Positions 25,669 through 33,187 of a stretch of 50,949 nt of DNA are shown here, piece by piece. The DNA lies in IMG/VR virus record IMGVR_UViG_3300046810_000362, positions 1 through 50,949 of that record, one strand, 5' to 3'. Position numbers and translations under genes: made by a program. How positions within the stretch are numbered: position 1 is the stretch's first letter; the number at the start of each line of letters is the position of its first letter. The notes beneath the pieces are model-generated. The model worked only from the letters and a program-made list of their open reading frames with translations. It was not told the DNA's origin and searched no databases. Origin of the DNA: a virus.

Positions 25669-26961
25669 ATGCCCACCGCACGTATCGGAGAGCTGCAGAA
25701 GGCGCTCCAGGCGAAGTCCGCCGAGGCCGAGCGCATCAGCCAGACCTTCAAGGTCGAGGACGGCGGCCAGTTCGTCGTCTCCAGCGAGCAGGCGGCCGCC
25801 TTCAAGAAGGTCTCCGGCGAAGCCGCCGAGATCAAGAGCCTCATCGACGCCGAGCAGGGTCTGGTCGAGATCAAGCAGTACCTCGACGCCCCCGACTCGC
25901 CGTCGGCCGCAGCCACCCACTACGGCCAGCGCCCCGGCTTCGAGGAGAAGTCCCTCGGTGACCTGTTCGTCGAGTCGGCGTCCTACCAGAACGCGACGAC
26001 GGCCGGGTTCCGTGACAAGCCGTACATCCGCGCCGACATCGAGGGGAAGTCCATCTTTTCCCTGTCGGCCGGCTCGGTGACCCACCAGGTCCTCGGCTCC
26101 GCGCAGAACCTGGGTATCGCCGAGCGCCCGTTCCGCAAGTTCCACATCCGGGACCTCTTCCCGAAGTCCACGACCAAGAACGCGGTTCTGTACGGCGCGC
26201 GTGAGACCGGCTGGACGAACAGCGCGAAGCAGGTCAAGGAGCGGTACGCCGCGGACGGCGTCAGCCCGGCGACCGGCGCGGACACCGACACCTGGGGCCG
26301 GGCCCCGCGGTCGAAGCTGACCCTGACCCCGGTGATGTACCCGGTCGCCGAGGTTGCGCACCTCCTGGACGCGCACAAGAACATCCTCAGCGACGAGCCG
26401 CGCCTGAAGACCTTCATCAACACGCGCATGGTCGAGGGCGTCAAGTACGCCGAGGACTGGGACCTGCTCCACAGCATCGGCGACGGCCAGTCCATCACCG
26501 GCATCTACAACACACCGGGCGTCCAGCAGTACACCGGTCTCGCGTCCGACCAGTACAGCGTTCAGATTCGGCGCAGCATCACCAAGGCTCTGCTCGCCGA
26601 GTACGACCCGACCGGCATCGTCCTGTCGCCCACGATGTGGGAGCACGTCGAGGTCGAGGAGGACAAGAACGGCGCCTTCCGCGTCGCCATCGCTGTCGCG
26701 ATCGGCGCTGAGAAGAAGGTGTGGCGTCTCAACGTCGTCGAGACGACCGCGATGGCCGACACCGACTTCCTCATCGGCGCTTTCGGTCTGGGCGCGCAGC
26801 TCCACGACCGCGAGAACGTCTCCGTGACCGTCTCCTCCGAGAACGGCACGAACTACGAGCAGGGCCTCATCACGTTCCGCGCCGACGAGCGCCTGGCGCT
26901 CGAGGTTCCGCGGCCGGAGTCCTTCGTCATCGGCTCCTGGACCACGCCGACCGGCGGCTGA
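25669..26961 (+). CDS. Major capsid protein, HK97 fold
   Basis: The 430-residue protein has the HK97 plan. The N-terminal helical delta region (about residues 1-85: GELQKALQAKSAEAERISQTFK, EAAEIKSLIDAEQG) is likely removed by the upstream protease. Then come FEEKSLGDLFVES, RDLFPKSTTKNAVLYGARET, the long spine helix (LKTFINTRMVEGVKYAEDWDLLHSIGDG), TGIYNTPGV, and a C-terminal domain with GIVLSPTMWEHVEV and GLITFRADERLALEVPRPESFVIG. Length is typical once the delta region is counted. ATG 25669 has AGGGAGAG 8-10 bases upstream. Its own terminator at both ends and a dedicated promoter element fit a highly expressed monocistronic unit. Confidence 0.93.
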   Translation: MPTARIGELQKALQAKSAEAERISQTFKVEDGGQFVVSSEQAAAFKKVSGEAAEIKSLIDAEQGLVEIKQYLDAPDSPSAAATHYGQRPGFEEKSLGDLFVESASYQNATTAGFRDKPYIRADIEGKSIFSLSAGSVTHQVLGSAQNLGIAERPFRKFHIRDLFPKSTTKNAVLYGARETGWTNSAKQVKERYAADGVSPATGADTDTWGRAPRSKLTLTPVMYPVAEVAHLLDAHKNILSDEPRLKTFINTRMVEGVKYAEDWDLLHSIGDGQSITGIYNTPGVQQYTGLASDQYSVQIRRSITKALLAEYDPTGIVLSPTMWEHVEVEEDKNGAFRVAIAVAIGAEKKVWRLNVVETTAMADTDFLIGAFGLGAQLHDRENVSVTVSSENGTNYEQGLITFRADERLALEVPRPESFVIGSWTTPTGG

Positions 26962-26974
26962 TCCGCGCCGGAGT

Positions 26975-27007
26975 GAGGGGGTGCACCCGGCATGGGTGCA
27001 CCCCCTC
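26975..27007 (+). terminator. Terminator after the major capsid gene
   Basis: A perfect 14-bp inverted repeat (26975-26988 with 26994-27007) with a 5-base loop starts 13 bases after the capsid stop. It is the expected stop signal for the abundant capsid mRNA. Confidence 0.85.
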
Positions 27008-27041
27008 CGACATAGCACCATCACGACGACGGAGGACCCTG

Positions 27042-27317
27042 GTGATCGAGAAGCAACCCACAGGACTCGCGGCAGAGTTGGACGCCCTCACCGGCGTCCC
27101 CGCCGCCCACCGGGGGCCGCGCTGCAGCGTGGGCACCCTCCTGGACGCCGCGGACGCCGACGTGGCCGCATCGCTGCGTGCGGTGTTGGAAATGACCAGT
27201 GTCTCCTCGGTGTCCATCGCCGAGACCCTCAGCCGCTACGGCGACCCGGTCACGGCGTACACCGTCGCCCGACACCGGCGGCGTGGGGAGCCCAACGGAT
27301 GCAGGTGCTCCCGATGA
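27042..27317 (+). CDS. Small HTH-like protein
   Basis: The 91-residue protein begins at GTG 27042 with GGAGGA at 27031-27036. Its C-terminal half (SSVSIAETLSRYGDPVTAYTVARHRRRGEPNGCRC) reads as a helix-turn-helix followed by basic residues and a CxC end, which resembles small actinophage DNA-binding proteins found beside metallophosphoesterases. The N-terminal half is Ala-rich helical (GTLLDAADADVAASLRAVL). It overlaps the next gene by 19 bases and is probably co-expressed with it. A regulatory or nuclease-partner role is inferred from motif and neighbour only. Confidence 0.65.
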   Translation: MIEKQPTGLAAELDALTGVPAAHRGPRCSVGTLLDAADADVAASLRAVLEMTSVSSVSIAETLSRYGDPVTAYTVARHRRRGEPNGCRCSR

Positions 27318-28561
27318 GCCTGAGCAACGACCTGCAGGCTCTCCTCGAGCCTGCCTCCCACGCGCAGAGCCAGCCCGCCCAGTCGCAGCGACTGCAGCCG
27401 GCCGTACCCCGCGGCTGGGAGAGCGGTGTGCGCTACGAGCCGGGCGGCACCATGGTCGTCACGGCCCCGCCCGCCGAGAAGCCGCCCGCCGGAGAAGACG
27501 ACTGGCGCGAACGCGTCGAGGAGATGGGCCTGGCCATCCCCGACGGCTTCCGCGTCCGACTGGTCGAGGCCCGACACGACCCGGCTGCTTGGCACCGCGA
27601 CAACCAGGGCGACGACGCTGTCACCCGCTCCGTGTGGCGCTGCCGGTATGTGATCGAGCCCGCGCAAGCTGCGTGGCTGTCCACCGGCGACGTCGACGCC
27701 CTCGTGCGGGACGCGATGCGCCGCCGCCGCAAGCCCCGCGCGGCCGTCGACACCGCCGAGCGTGCCCTGGTCGTCGTGTACGCGGACGCCCAGGCCGGGA
27801 AGGTCGGCCGCGACGGAGGCACCCCGGAGCTCCTCGCCCGGATCGCCGACCGCTTCGACCGGCTGGACGACCACATCCGCGACCTCAAGGCCGTGGGCCG
27901 CGCCCCGTCCGTCGCGTATTGGGCGGACGCCGGCGACTGCATTGAAGGGTTCGAGAACACCGCGCAACAGGCTTTCACCAACGATCTGACGTTGACGGAG
28001 ATGGTCCGCGTTCACCGCCGTGTGACGTTCGAGGGCCTGGACCGGCTCGCCGGGAAGTTCGGCCGCGTCGTCGCCGCGACGTGCGGCTCGAACCACGCCC
28101 GCGTGCGCCGCGGGAAGGACGCTGTCGGCCCGCCCGTCGACGACTGGGGCATCGAGGTCATGTCCCAGATCGCCGACGCCTACGCCCGCAACCAGGACGC
28201 CTACGGACACGTTTCGTTCGTGATGCCGGAGCGATGGCGGGACACCGTGTCGCTCGACGTCGCCGGGCACATCGTCGGCCTGTCCCACGGCCACCAGTAC
28301 CCGCGGCCGGAGAAGGCGGGCGACTGGTGGAGGGGGCAGACGTTCGGCCGCCAACCCGTGGCGGACGCCGACATCCTGATCACCGGGCATTACCACCACT
28401 TCCGTGCGCAGCAGATGGGCAACGGACGGCTGTGGATTCAGGCCCCGACGCTCGACAACGGGAGCGACTGGTACGCCGTCCGCTCCGGTGAGGTCTCCAC
28501 CTCCGGGCTGTTGGTGTTCAGCGTCGGCCCGGACGGCTGGGACGACCTGCGGATCTTGTGA
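27299..28561 (+). CDS. Calcineurin-like metallophosphoesterase
   Basis: The 420-residue protein carries the metal-binding motifs of metallophosphoesterases in order: a first Asp motif (VVYADAQAGK near residue 160), WADAGDCIEGF, the Asn-His motif (ATCGSNHARVRRG), the His motif (GLSHGHQYPRPEKAG) and the terminal GHYHHF. Such enzymes hydrolyse phosphodiesters in nucleic acids or nucleotides, and phage members often act as DNA exonucleases. The first about 60 residues are Gln/Pro-rich and probably flexible. ATG 27299 is chosen because GGGGAG lies 8 bases upstream; ATG 27314, which forms an ATGA overlap with the preceding gene, is the alternative. Confidence 0.85.
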   Translation: MQVLPMSLSNDLQALLEPASHAQSQPAQSQRLQPAVPRGWESGVRYEPGGTMVVTAPPAEKPPAGEDDWRERVEEMGLAIPDGFRVRLVEARHDPAAWHRDNQGDDAVTRSVWRCRYVIEPAQAAWLSTGDVDALVRDAMRRRRKPRAAVDTAERALVVVYADAQAGKVGRDGGTPELLARIADRFDRLDDHIRDLKAVGRAPSVAYWADAGDCIEGFENTAQQAFTNDLTLTEMVRVHRRVTFEGLDRLAGKFGRVVAATCGSNHARVRRGKDAVGPPVDDWGIEVMSQIADAYARNQDAYGHVSFVMPERWRDTVSLDVAGHIVGLSHGHQYPRPEKAGDWWRGQTFGRQPVADADILITGHYHHFRAQQMGNGRLWIQAPTLDNGSDWYAVRSGEVSTSGLLVFSVGPDGWDDLRIL

Positions 28562-28565
28562 GCGC

Positions 28566-28601
28566 GCGACGCAAGGGAGCGCGGAACTTCACCGTCCGGC
28601 C
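28566..28601 (+). promoter_or_regulatory. Two-box element copy D (leaderless-type)
   Basis: GCGACGCAAGG at 28566-28576, 13-base spacer, CACCGT at 28590-28595, then CCGGCC and ATG 28602. No Shine-Dalgarno precedes the start. Confidence 0.65.
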
Positions 28602-29342
28602 ATGACTGAAAAACCACGGTGGCTACTCACCCAGAACACAGACATGCGGCGGCAGGGGATTTGGAACTGGTCGATCCCGGCGTGGGCCGGAACTCTGCCT
28701 GACGGTCGCAACTACAACACGTGCCCCTCGGCAGGGATCTGCGCTCCGCTCTGCTACGCCAGGCAGGGGGCCTACCGGTTCCCCGGCGTCAAGGCGCGCC
28801 ACGAGGCGAACCTGATGATGGTGCTGGACGATCTGCCCGGCTGGGAAGCGCAGATGACCGCCGAGCTCCAGCACAAGCGGTACCAAGACCGGTGGGTCCG
28901 CTGTCACGACGCCGGCGACTTCTTCAGCGCGGAATACACCTCTGCCTGGATGCGCATCATGCGTGCCTCGCCGGGCGTCCGCTTCTATGCGTACACCAAG
29001 AGCGTTTCTCTCTTTCGCGAGGTAGTGGAGCCGGACCCGCCGGAGAACTTCAAGTGGGTGTACTCGCTTGGCGGCCGAGAGGACCACCTGGTCGACGTGA
29101 CCATCGAGCGGCACGTCGACATCTTCCCCGACGAGGAGTCCCTCGCCGAGGCCGGTTACACCTCCCGCGCGCAGGAGGGATGCCTGGTGTCCGTGCTGGG
29201 CCCGCAGAAGGTCGGCATCCCTGCGAACAACATCAAGCACCTCCAGAAGAAGCAGGGCCCCCACCGGTGGAGCGAGCTCCAGCGCGCCCAGGACGATCGC
29301 CGCCGCGGCCCCGGCAAGCAGTACAGCAGCGGGCGACCGTAG
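28602..29342 (+). CDS. GP88-family phage protein with a three-Cys cluster
   Basis: The 246-residue protein matches the phage GP88 type: C41-x5-C47-x3-C51 in NTCPSAGICAPLCYARQGAYRFPGV, then VRCHDAGDFFSAEYTSAWMRI and VRFYAYTKSVSLF, with a C-terminal CLVSVLG stretch and a basic tail. The Cys triplet and following barrel-like strands recall a radical-SAM or iron-sulfur fold, but no biochemical role is established to my knowledge. It begins right at a leaderless-type promoter element and ends just before a repeat-hairpin-repeat structure, so it is a single-gene unit inserted between capsid-block and connector genes. It may be an accessory (moron-like) gene. Confidence 0.75.
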   Translation: MTEKPRWLLTQNTDMRRQGIWNWSIPAWAGTLPDGRNYNTCPSAGICAPLCYARQGAYRFPGVKARHEANLMMVLDDLPGWEAQMTAELQHKRYQDRWVRCHDAGDFFSAEYTSAWMRIMRASPGVRFYAYTKSVSLFREVVEPDPPENFKWVYSLGGREDHLVDVTIERHVDIFPDEESLAEAGYTSRAQEGCLVSVLGPQKVGIPANNIKHLQKKQGPHRWSELQRAQDDRRRGPGKQYSSGRP

Positions 29343-29353
29343 CGACACCGCAT

Positions 29354-29382
29354 CAAGATCGTTCTTGCCCAATTGGGCAAGT
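29354..29382 (+). repeat. Palindromic repeat R2
   Basis: CAAGATCGTT (29354-29363) followed by the 18-bp palindrome CTTGCCCAATTGGGCAAG (29364-29381). It starts 12 bases after the GP88-like stop and is a direct repeat of R3, 60 bases downstream. Confidence 0.65.
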
Positions 29383-29413
29383 CCCGTCCGACCCCGGGGG
29401 TGTCGGACGGGAC
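29381..29413 (+). terminator. Hairpin between repeats R2 and R3
   Basis: A perfect 12-bp inverted repeat (29381-29392 with 29402-29413) encloses a 9-base loop and lies exactly between the two palindromic repeats. It probably terminates the GP88-like transcript. Confidence 0.65.
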
Positions 29414-29442
29414 CAAGATCATTCTTGCCCAATTGGGCAAGT
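29414..29442 (+). repeat. Palindromic repeat R3
   Basis: CAAGATCATT (29414-29423) followed by the same 18-bp palindrome at 29424-29441. It differs from R2 by one base in the flank and lies 21 bases before promoter element M. Confidence 0.65.
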
Positions 29443-29462
29443 GCGCCGGATCCCGGCAGGGC

Positions 29463-29498
29463 GCGACTCAAGCCAACCCCGTACCTCATCCTTCCGCG
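29463..29498 (+). promoter_or_regulatory. Two-box element copy M
   Basis: GCGACTCAAGC at 29463-29473, 13-base spacer, CATCCT at 29487-29492. The gene start at 29527 has its own ribosome site (AGGAAGGA), so a leader of about 28 bases is expected. Confidence 0.6.
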
Positions 29499-29526
29499 AC
29501 CATCACACCCCAGGAAGGACACCCTC

Positions 29527-29991
29527 ATGGGTCTCTACACGGCAAACGGCGCCCGGATCACCAAGGCAGCGTTTCCGACGACCAGCGTCGCCGATCCGGA
29601 GAAGGTCATCTCTCAGGACATCTACAGCACCCGCCCGTACACCACCGACGGCGACCAGCAGCCCGAAGGGTCCATCAAGACTCTCGCCTACAAGGCGGGT
29701 GCCGTTCTGCGTCAGTCCGAGATCGACAAGCTGTTCCCGGCCGCGACCATCGCCACGGTCAGCCCGGCTACGGGAGGGGTGGCGGGCGGCACTGTCGTCA
29801 CCATCACCGGCACCAACCTGGACGGGGTGTCGGCAGTCAACTTCGGCGCGACGGCGGGCACGGCCCTGACCATCCTGTCCGCCAAGAAGCTGACCGTCAC
29901 CGCACCGGCCGGCACTGCCGGGGCGAAGGACGTCGTCCTCGTCGACGACGCCGGCAACGTCACCAAGACCGGCGGCTACACCTACGCCTGA
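29527..29991 (+). CDS. IPT/TIG (Ig-like) domain protein, candidate capsid decoration protein
   Basis: The 154-residue protein has an N-terminal region with a polar start and LAYKAGAVLRQSEIDKLFP. The C-terminal part is an IPT/TIG Ig-like fold: [54 protein letters not shown] and KDVVLVDDAGN. Such domains decorate capsids or tails and may bind carbohydrates. ATG 29527 has AGGAAGGA 7 bases upstream. It follows the capsid region with its own promoter element and is followed by a terminator, so it is a monocistronic, probably abundant structural protein. Capsid rather than tail decoration is inferred from position. Confidence 0.75.
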   Translation: MGLYTANGARITKAAFPTTSVADPEKVISQDIYSTRPYTTDGDQQPEGSIKTLAYKAGAVLRQSEIDKLFPAATIATVSPATGGVAGGTVVTITGTNLDGVSAVNFGATAGTALTILSAKKLTVTAPAGTAGAKDVVLVDDAGNVTKTGGYTYA

Positions 29992-30002
29992 TCCGCGTAA
30001 CA

Positions 30003-30036
30003 GGGCAGCCCCTCCGCACGTGCGCAGGGGCTGCCC
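30003..30036 (+). terminator. Terminator after the Ig-like gene
   Basis: An 11-bp perfect inverted repeat (30003-30013 with 30026-30036), with a further palindrome GCACGTGC in the loop, starts 11 bases after the stop. Confidence 0.75.
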
Positions 30037-30076
30037 CGGGATCAACTCGCGTGCGTCCGGCTGCTCGAGGCAGGGC

Positions 30077-30112
30077 GCGACACAAGCGCCGCCCGGTGTG
30101 CAAGGTGCGCGC
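30077..30112 (+). promoter_or_regulatory. Two-box element copy E
   Basis: GCGACACAAGC at 30077-30087, 13-base spacer, CAAGGT at 30101-30106. It follows the terminator by 40 bases and precedes the connector operon start at 30147. Confidence 0.65.
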
Positions 30113-30146
30113 CGACCGGACCACCACCCCGAGAGGGAGCCCACCC

Positions 30147-30743
30147 ATGGCAGGCACCACCCGTACCCGTAAGCCCGCGGCCGCGAAGACTGCGGCCGAC
30201 TCCACCGCCGAGGCCACCACGTCGCCGGCCGACGCCACAGCGGAAGAGACCGCCCCCGGCGGGGACGCCACCAGCACGGCGGCCGCCGAGGAGACCGCCG
30301 CGGCTGTCGAGGAGACGGCTCCGTCTGTCGAGGAGCCCGCTCCGGCCGTCGACAGCACCCCGAAGGCGCCGGACGCTGCTCCGCTCGAGCCGCCCGCCGT
30401 CCAGGAGCCCCCGGCGGCCCCGGAGGTGCCCGTGTACGCCACCCCGACCGAGGTCATCCCCGACGAGGAGAACCTCGCCGAGGTCATCGTGGACGACGCG
30501 ACCAAGGAGCCCCCGGTCGACGTGGACTCCGTGTTCGTGCCTCTCACCCCGTACGGCTCCACGCTCGTGTGCACCGTGCGCCTGGTCGAGAAGACGTTCC
30601 TCGGGCCGCACCGCAACCCCGTCCACCGTCTCCTTCAGCCCGCCGGTGCCCACGTCTCCGAAGGTGTCGCCGCGCGGATCCAGGAGCGCCTCAACGCCCA
30701 GGCCGAGCGGCTCGCCGCCCAGGCCGCCGACGACGAGAAGTAA
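30147..30743 (+). CDS. Ala/Pro/Glu-rich structural protein of unknown function
   Basis: The 198-residue protein has about 95 N-terminal residues of low complexity (Ala, Glu, Thr, Pro) after a basic start (TRTRKPAAAK). The remainder looks folded (VDSVFVPLTPYGSTLVCTVRLVEKTFLGPHRNPVHRLLQPAGAHVS) and ends with a helix (ARIQERLNAQAERLAAQAA). ATG 30147 has GAGAGGGAG 8 bases upstream. As first gene of the connector operon it may be a head-tail or capsid-associated protein; I do not recognise a family. Confidence 0.7.
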   Translation: MAGTTRTRKPAAAKTAADSTAEATTSPADATAEETAPGGDATSTAAAEETAAAVEETAPSVEEPAPAVDSTPKAPDAAPLEPPAVQEPPAAPEVPVYATPTEVIPDEENLAEVIVDDATKEPPVDVDSVFVPLTPYGSTLVCTVRLVEKTFLGPHRNPVHRLLQPAGAHVSEGVAARIQERLNAQAERLAAQAADDEK

Positions 30744-30755
30744 GAGGGGTCAGGG

Positions 30756-31622
30756 GTGTCGGTCTTCGACTATCAGCCCATGTACGGCGGGGCGCACTAC
30801 GACCCCGAACCGGCCGGCGGAGCTGTCAGCCGCCTGGACCTGTACGGCACGGCCGACCGCAGCGGCCCCGTGGTCGCCGCGGCGACCACGGTCACTCGGC
30901 TTCGACCCGGCGCGTACCGGTTCGAGCTGCCCGAGGTACCGCCCGGCCGCTACTGGGGCATGGTGACCTTCACCCCCAGCGACGGGGCCCAGCCGGTCAA
31001 GGACACATCCGTGCGCCTCGACCTGCCCATGGGCATGGGCCTCGTCACCTCCCCGGAAGCCGTCGCCGACTCGCTCGGCGTGCCGCTCCCGATCACCGCC
31101 GACCAGCGCAGCGCACTGGAAACAGCTATCCGCAACGCACAAGCCGACGTGGTGGCCTACCTGAACCGCCCCGTCGTGCCGCGGGCCCTCACCCTGCGCG
31201 CTGCGACCCCGTTCTACACCGGCAACCTCGACGACGCGGAGTCGTGGCCCCTGCCCGACCAGGACGACCTCGTCGAGGTCATCGCCTACCGGCCGCACGG
31301 AGATGGCACCTACGACGTCGACTTCCTGGTGGGCCTCAACGGGGCCACGGAGGAGACCATCGTCCGCTACGTCACCGCGCACGCCGCAGAGTCCGAGAGG
31401 CAGCGCCCCGGCGGAGTGGGCAGCTCGGGGCGTCGCGTGTCCTCGGTGAGTGCAGAGGGACAGTCCATCTCCTACGAGACCGCGCCCACCGCCGGGCAGG
31501 CCGGAGCGCTCCCCGCTCTCGAGTCCCTGAACCGGCTACGCCGCCGCCTCTACCAACCACTCAACAGACCGTCGCGCCCGCCCTGGCCGTACTCCACGTA
31601 CCACGGCCGCCGGTACCGCTGA
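30756..31622 (+). CDS. Head-tail connector (adaptor) protein
   Basis: The 288-residue protein has an N-terminal beta domain (about residues 1-90: GAVSRLDLYGTADRSG, YRFELPEVPPGRYWGMVTFTP) followed by a helical adaptor-like region (VTSPEAVADSLGVPLPITADQRSALETAIRNAQADVVAYLNRPV), the pattern of the HK97 gp6-type adaptor that sits under the portal. The C-terminus is basic (NRLRRRLYQPLNRPSR). GTG 30756 follows AGAGGGG by a few bases. The N-terminal beta domain is an addition to the usual about 100-200-residue adaptor and resembles a domain often fused in actinophage connectors. Confidence 0.75.
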   Translation: MSVFDYQPMYGGAHYDPEPAGGAVSRLDLYGTADRSGPVVAAATTVTRLRPGAYRFELPEVPPGRYWGMVTFTPSDGAQPVKDTSVRLDLPMGMGLVTSPEAVADSLGVPLPITADQRSALETAIRNAQADVVAYLNRPVVPRALTLRAATPFYTGNLDDAESWPLPDQDDLVEVIAYRPHGDGTYDVDFLVGLNGATEETIVRYVTAHAAESERQRPGGVGSSGRRVSSVSAEGQSISYETAPTAGQAGALPALESLNRLRRRLYQPLNRPSRPPWPYSTYHGRRYR

Positions 31623-31643
31623 TCCACGAAAGGAACGCACCCG

Positions 31644-32279
31644 ATGGGCGACCTCTACCAGTCCTATGGGGAGCTGGCCGGCGGCCAGATCGAGGGCATC
31701 GACTATCAACGGATCTGGCGCATCTCCCAGGTCTCCACCCTGCTGCACCTCGCCATCCACGGAGGCGGGATCGAGACGGGCACGACCGAACTCGCGGACG
31801 CAGCCGCGGCCGACATCCACGACTTCTACAGCCTCGATGCCTTCAAGCCCGCCGGCACGAACGACGCCCTGCACATCACCTCCACCCGGTACGACGAGCC
31901 GCAGGCCCTCACGATGGCGCAGGCCGCCACCCACACCGTCTCGTGGCACGGCGCCACGGGCGCGACGTCGTTCACGTACCTCGGGGGCCTGGACTACAAC
32001 CTCCGCGACCAGATCGGCCAGTGCCTCAAGGACGCCGGGTTCACCGTGCAGCTCGCCACCGAGGAGCTGAACGGGAACGACGCCAAGAACATCTGTAACC
32101 GGAACAGCCGCGGCATGGGTGTTCAGCTCGAGATCAGCACCGCCCAGCGCGCCGCGTTCTTCCTCAACGGCGACATGACCCGGGCCAACCGCAAGAACAC
32201 CACCGCCGCGTTCACGACGTACGTCACCGCGGTCAAGCTGGGCGTCTCCAAGGCCCTCGTCGCCGCCGGAACAGGCTGA
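31644..32279 (+). CDS. Poly-gamma-glutamate hydrolase-like (PghP/YmaC-type) zinc enzyme
   Basis: The 211-residue protein matches the phage poly-gamma-glutamate hydrolase family, zinc enzymes that cut gamma-glutamyl bonds. Motifs in order are H39 in AIHGGGIETGTTEL (with E44 and E49), LHITSTRYDEP (H77), HTVSWHG (H102), and late NICNRNSRGMGVQLEIS with a family-typical Gln-Leu-Glu. No signal peptide or membrane segment is seen. It sits between the adaptor and the next connector gene, 21 bases after one stop and 2 bases before the next start, so it is made with structural proteins. Virion-borne cutting of a surface polymer or wall peptide is a plausible role; the natural substrate in an actinobacterial host is unknown. 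Confidence 0.8.
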   Translation: MGDLYQSYGELAGGQIEGIDYQRIWRISQVSTLLHLAIHGGGIETGTTELADAAAADIHDFYSLDAFKPAGTNDALHITSTRYDEPQALTMAQAATHTVSWHGATGATSFTYLGGLDYNLRDQIGQCLKDAGFTVQLATEELNGNDAKNICNRNSRGMGVQLEISTAQRAAFFLNGDMTRANRKNTTAAFTTYVTAVKLGVSKALVAAGTG

Positions 32280-32281
32280 CC

Positions 32282-32614
32282 ATGGCCGTCGTCCTCTCGA
32301 ACGCGCTGCTGACCGTGTATGCGCTCCCGCACCCCTGGGGGCGCGACGCCAACGGTGTGCCCGTACCGCCGAACCCGAACGCCCGGCCCGAGCCCCGCGG
32401 CACGTGGCCCGGGTCGGTGCTGGAGCAGGCCGACGGCTCATGGACGGTGCGCCTGGACCCGCAGGCCTGGCCGGTCAAGGAGGGCGACACCATCACCGAC
32501 GAGACCGGTCGGGCCTGGACGTTGACAAGCACCCGCAACCACCGCGTGCCCGGCTGCCCGGATGCCGACTACGTTCAGGCCACTGCCACCCTCAACCCTC
32601 CCGAGGTGCTGTGA
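32282..32614 (+). CDS. Head closure / head-tail connector-like protein
   Basis: The 110-residue all-beta-looking protein (LLTVYALPHPWG, GTWPGSVLEQADGSWTVRLDPQAWPVKEGDTITDETGRAWTLTSTRNH) is of the size and position of a head-closure (stopper) protein between adaptor and gp10-like genes. It starts 3 bases after the preceding stop, with no clear SD of its own (coupled translation). Its stop overlaps the next start by one base (TGATG). The assignment rests on gene order and predicted fold, not on a signature motif. Confidence 0.6.
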   Translation: MAVVLSNALLTVYALPHPWGRDANGVPVPPNPNARPEPRGTWPGSVLEQADGSWTVRLDPQAWPVKEGDTITDETGRAWTLTSTRNHRVPGCPDADYVQATATLNPPEVL

Positions 32615-33144
32615 TGGCCAAGTTCACGCCTACGCAAGGCCTCGAGGAGGCCCTCGCCCGCCTGCTCGCCCCCGCCGTGCAGCGCATCGCGCACCAGGTC
32701 GAGATCGAGGCGAAGCGGCTGGCTCCGCCCACCAAGCGATGGGTGACCGTCGGCGACGACAAGGTCCGCCCCACCCATGTCGAGGCCCAAGGGCAAGAGG
32801 TCCCCGGGAATCTCCGCTTCGAGATCAACTCCATGGACTGGGACATCGAACACCGCGGCGTCGGCGCGCACACCTACATGCTCGAGCCCCGCGACCAGAC
32901 CTCCCGGGCCGTCGCCAACCTCAAGAACTGCCGCTGCACCACGCACAAGGACCCAGACGGCATTGCCCGGCACATCAACACCGGTCAGCCCGTCGTCGCC
33001 GGGAAGAGGGTCACCGTCACCGTGTCGGTGCAAGCCCCGAAGGTGGTCGAGGCCGAGGTGGGCACCGTCTACCCCGGCAACCTGGTCGCCGACGGCGCAC
33101 ACTTCATGTCCCGCGCGGCTGCCATGGTTGCCGCCCGCCGCTGA
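32614..33144 (+). CDS. HK97 gp10-like neck protein carrying a MuF-type motif
   Basis: The 176-residue protein begins with a helix typical of gp10-type tail-completion proteins (LARLLAPAVQRIAHQVEIEAKRLAPPT). It then has WVTVGDDKVRPTHVEAQGQ (residues 43-61) and LKNCRCTTH (near 104), which parallel WVTRQDARVRPAHKALHG and INCRCRLHY in the portal-MuF fusion. The C-terminal part (VTVTVSVQAPKVVEAEVGTVYPGNLVADGAHF) returns to a gp10-like end. Thus the protein looks like gp10 with a MuF insertion. It overlaps its upstream neighbour by one base. A neck role, with contacts to the portal's MuF domain, is inferred. Confidence 0.65.
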   Translation: MAKFTPTQGLEEALARLLAPAVQRIAHQVEIEAKRLAPPTKRWVTVGDDKVRPTHVEAQGQEVPGNLRFEINSMDWDIEHRGVGAHTYMLEPRDQTSRAVANLKNCRCTTHKDPDGIARHINTGQPVVAGKRVTVTVSVQAPKVVEAEVGTVYPGNLVADGAHFMSRAAAMVAARR

Positions 33145-33151
33145 GGACGAC

Positions 33152-33187
33152 GCGACACAAGCCGCCCACGTCCGCACAGTGCGCGGC
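33152..33187 (+). promoter_or_regulatory. Two-box element copy C (leaderless-type)
   Basis: GCGACACAAGC at 33152-33162, 12-base spacer, CACAGT at 33175-33180, then GCGCGGC and ATG 33188. No ribosome site is present. Confidence 0.65.
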
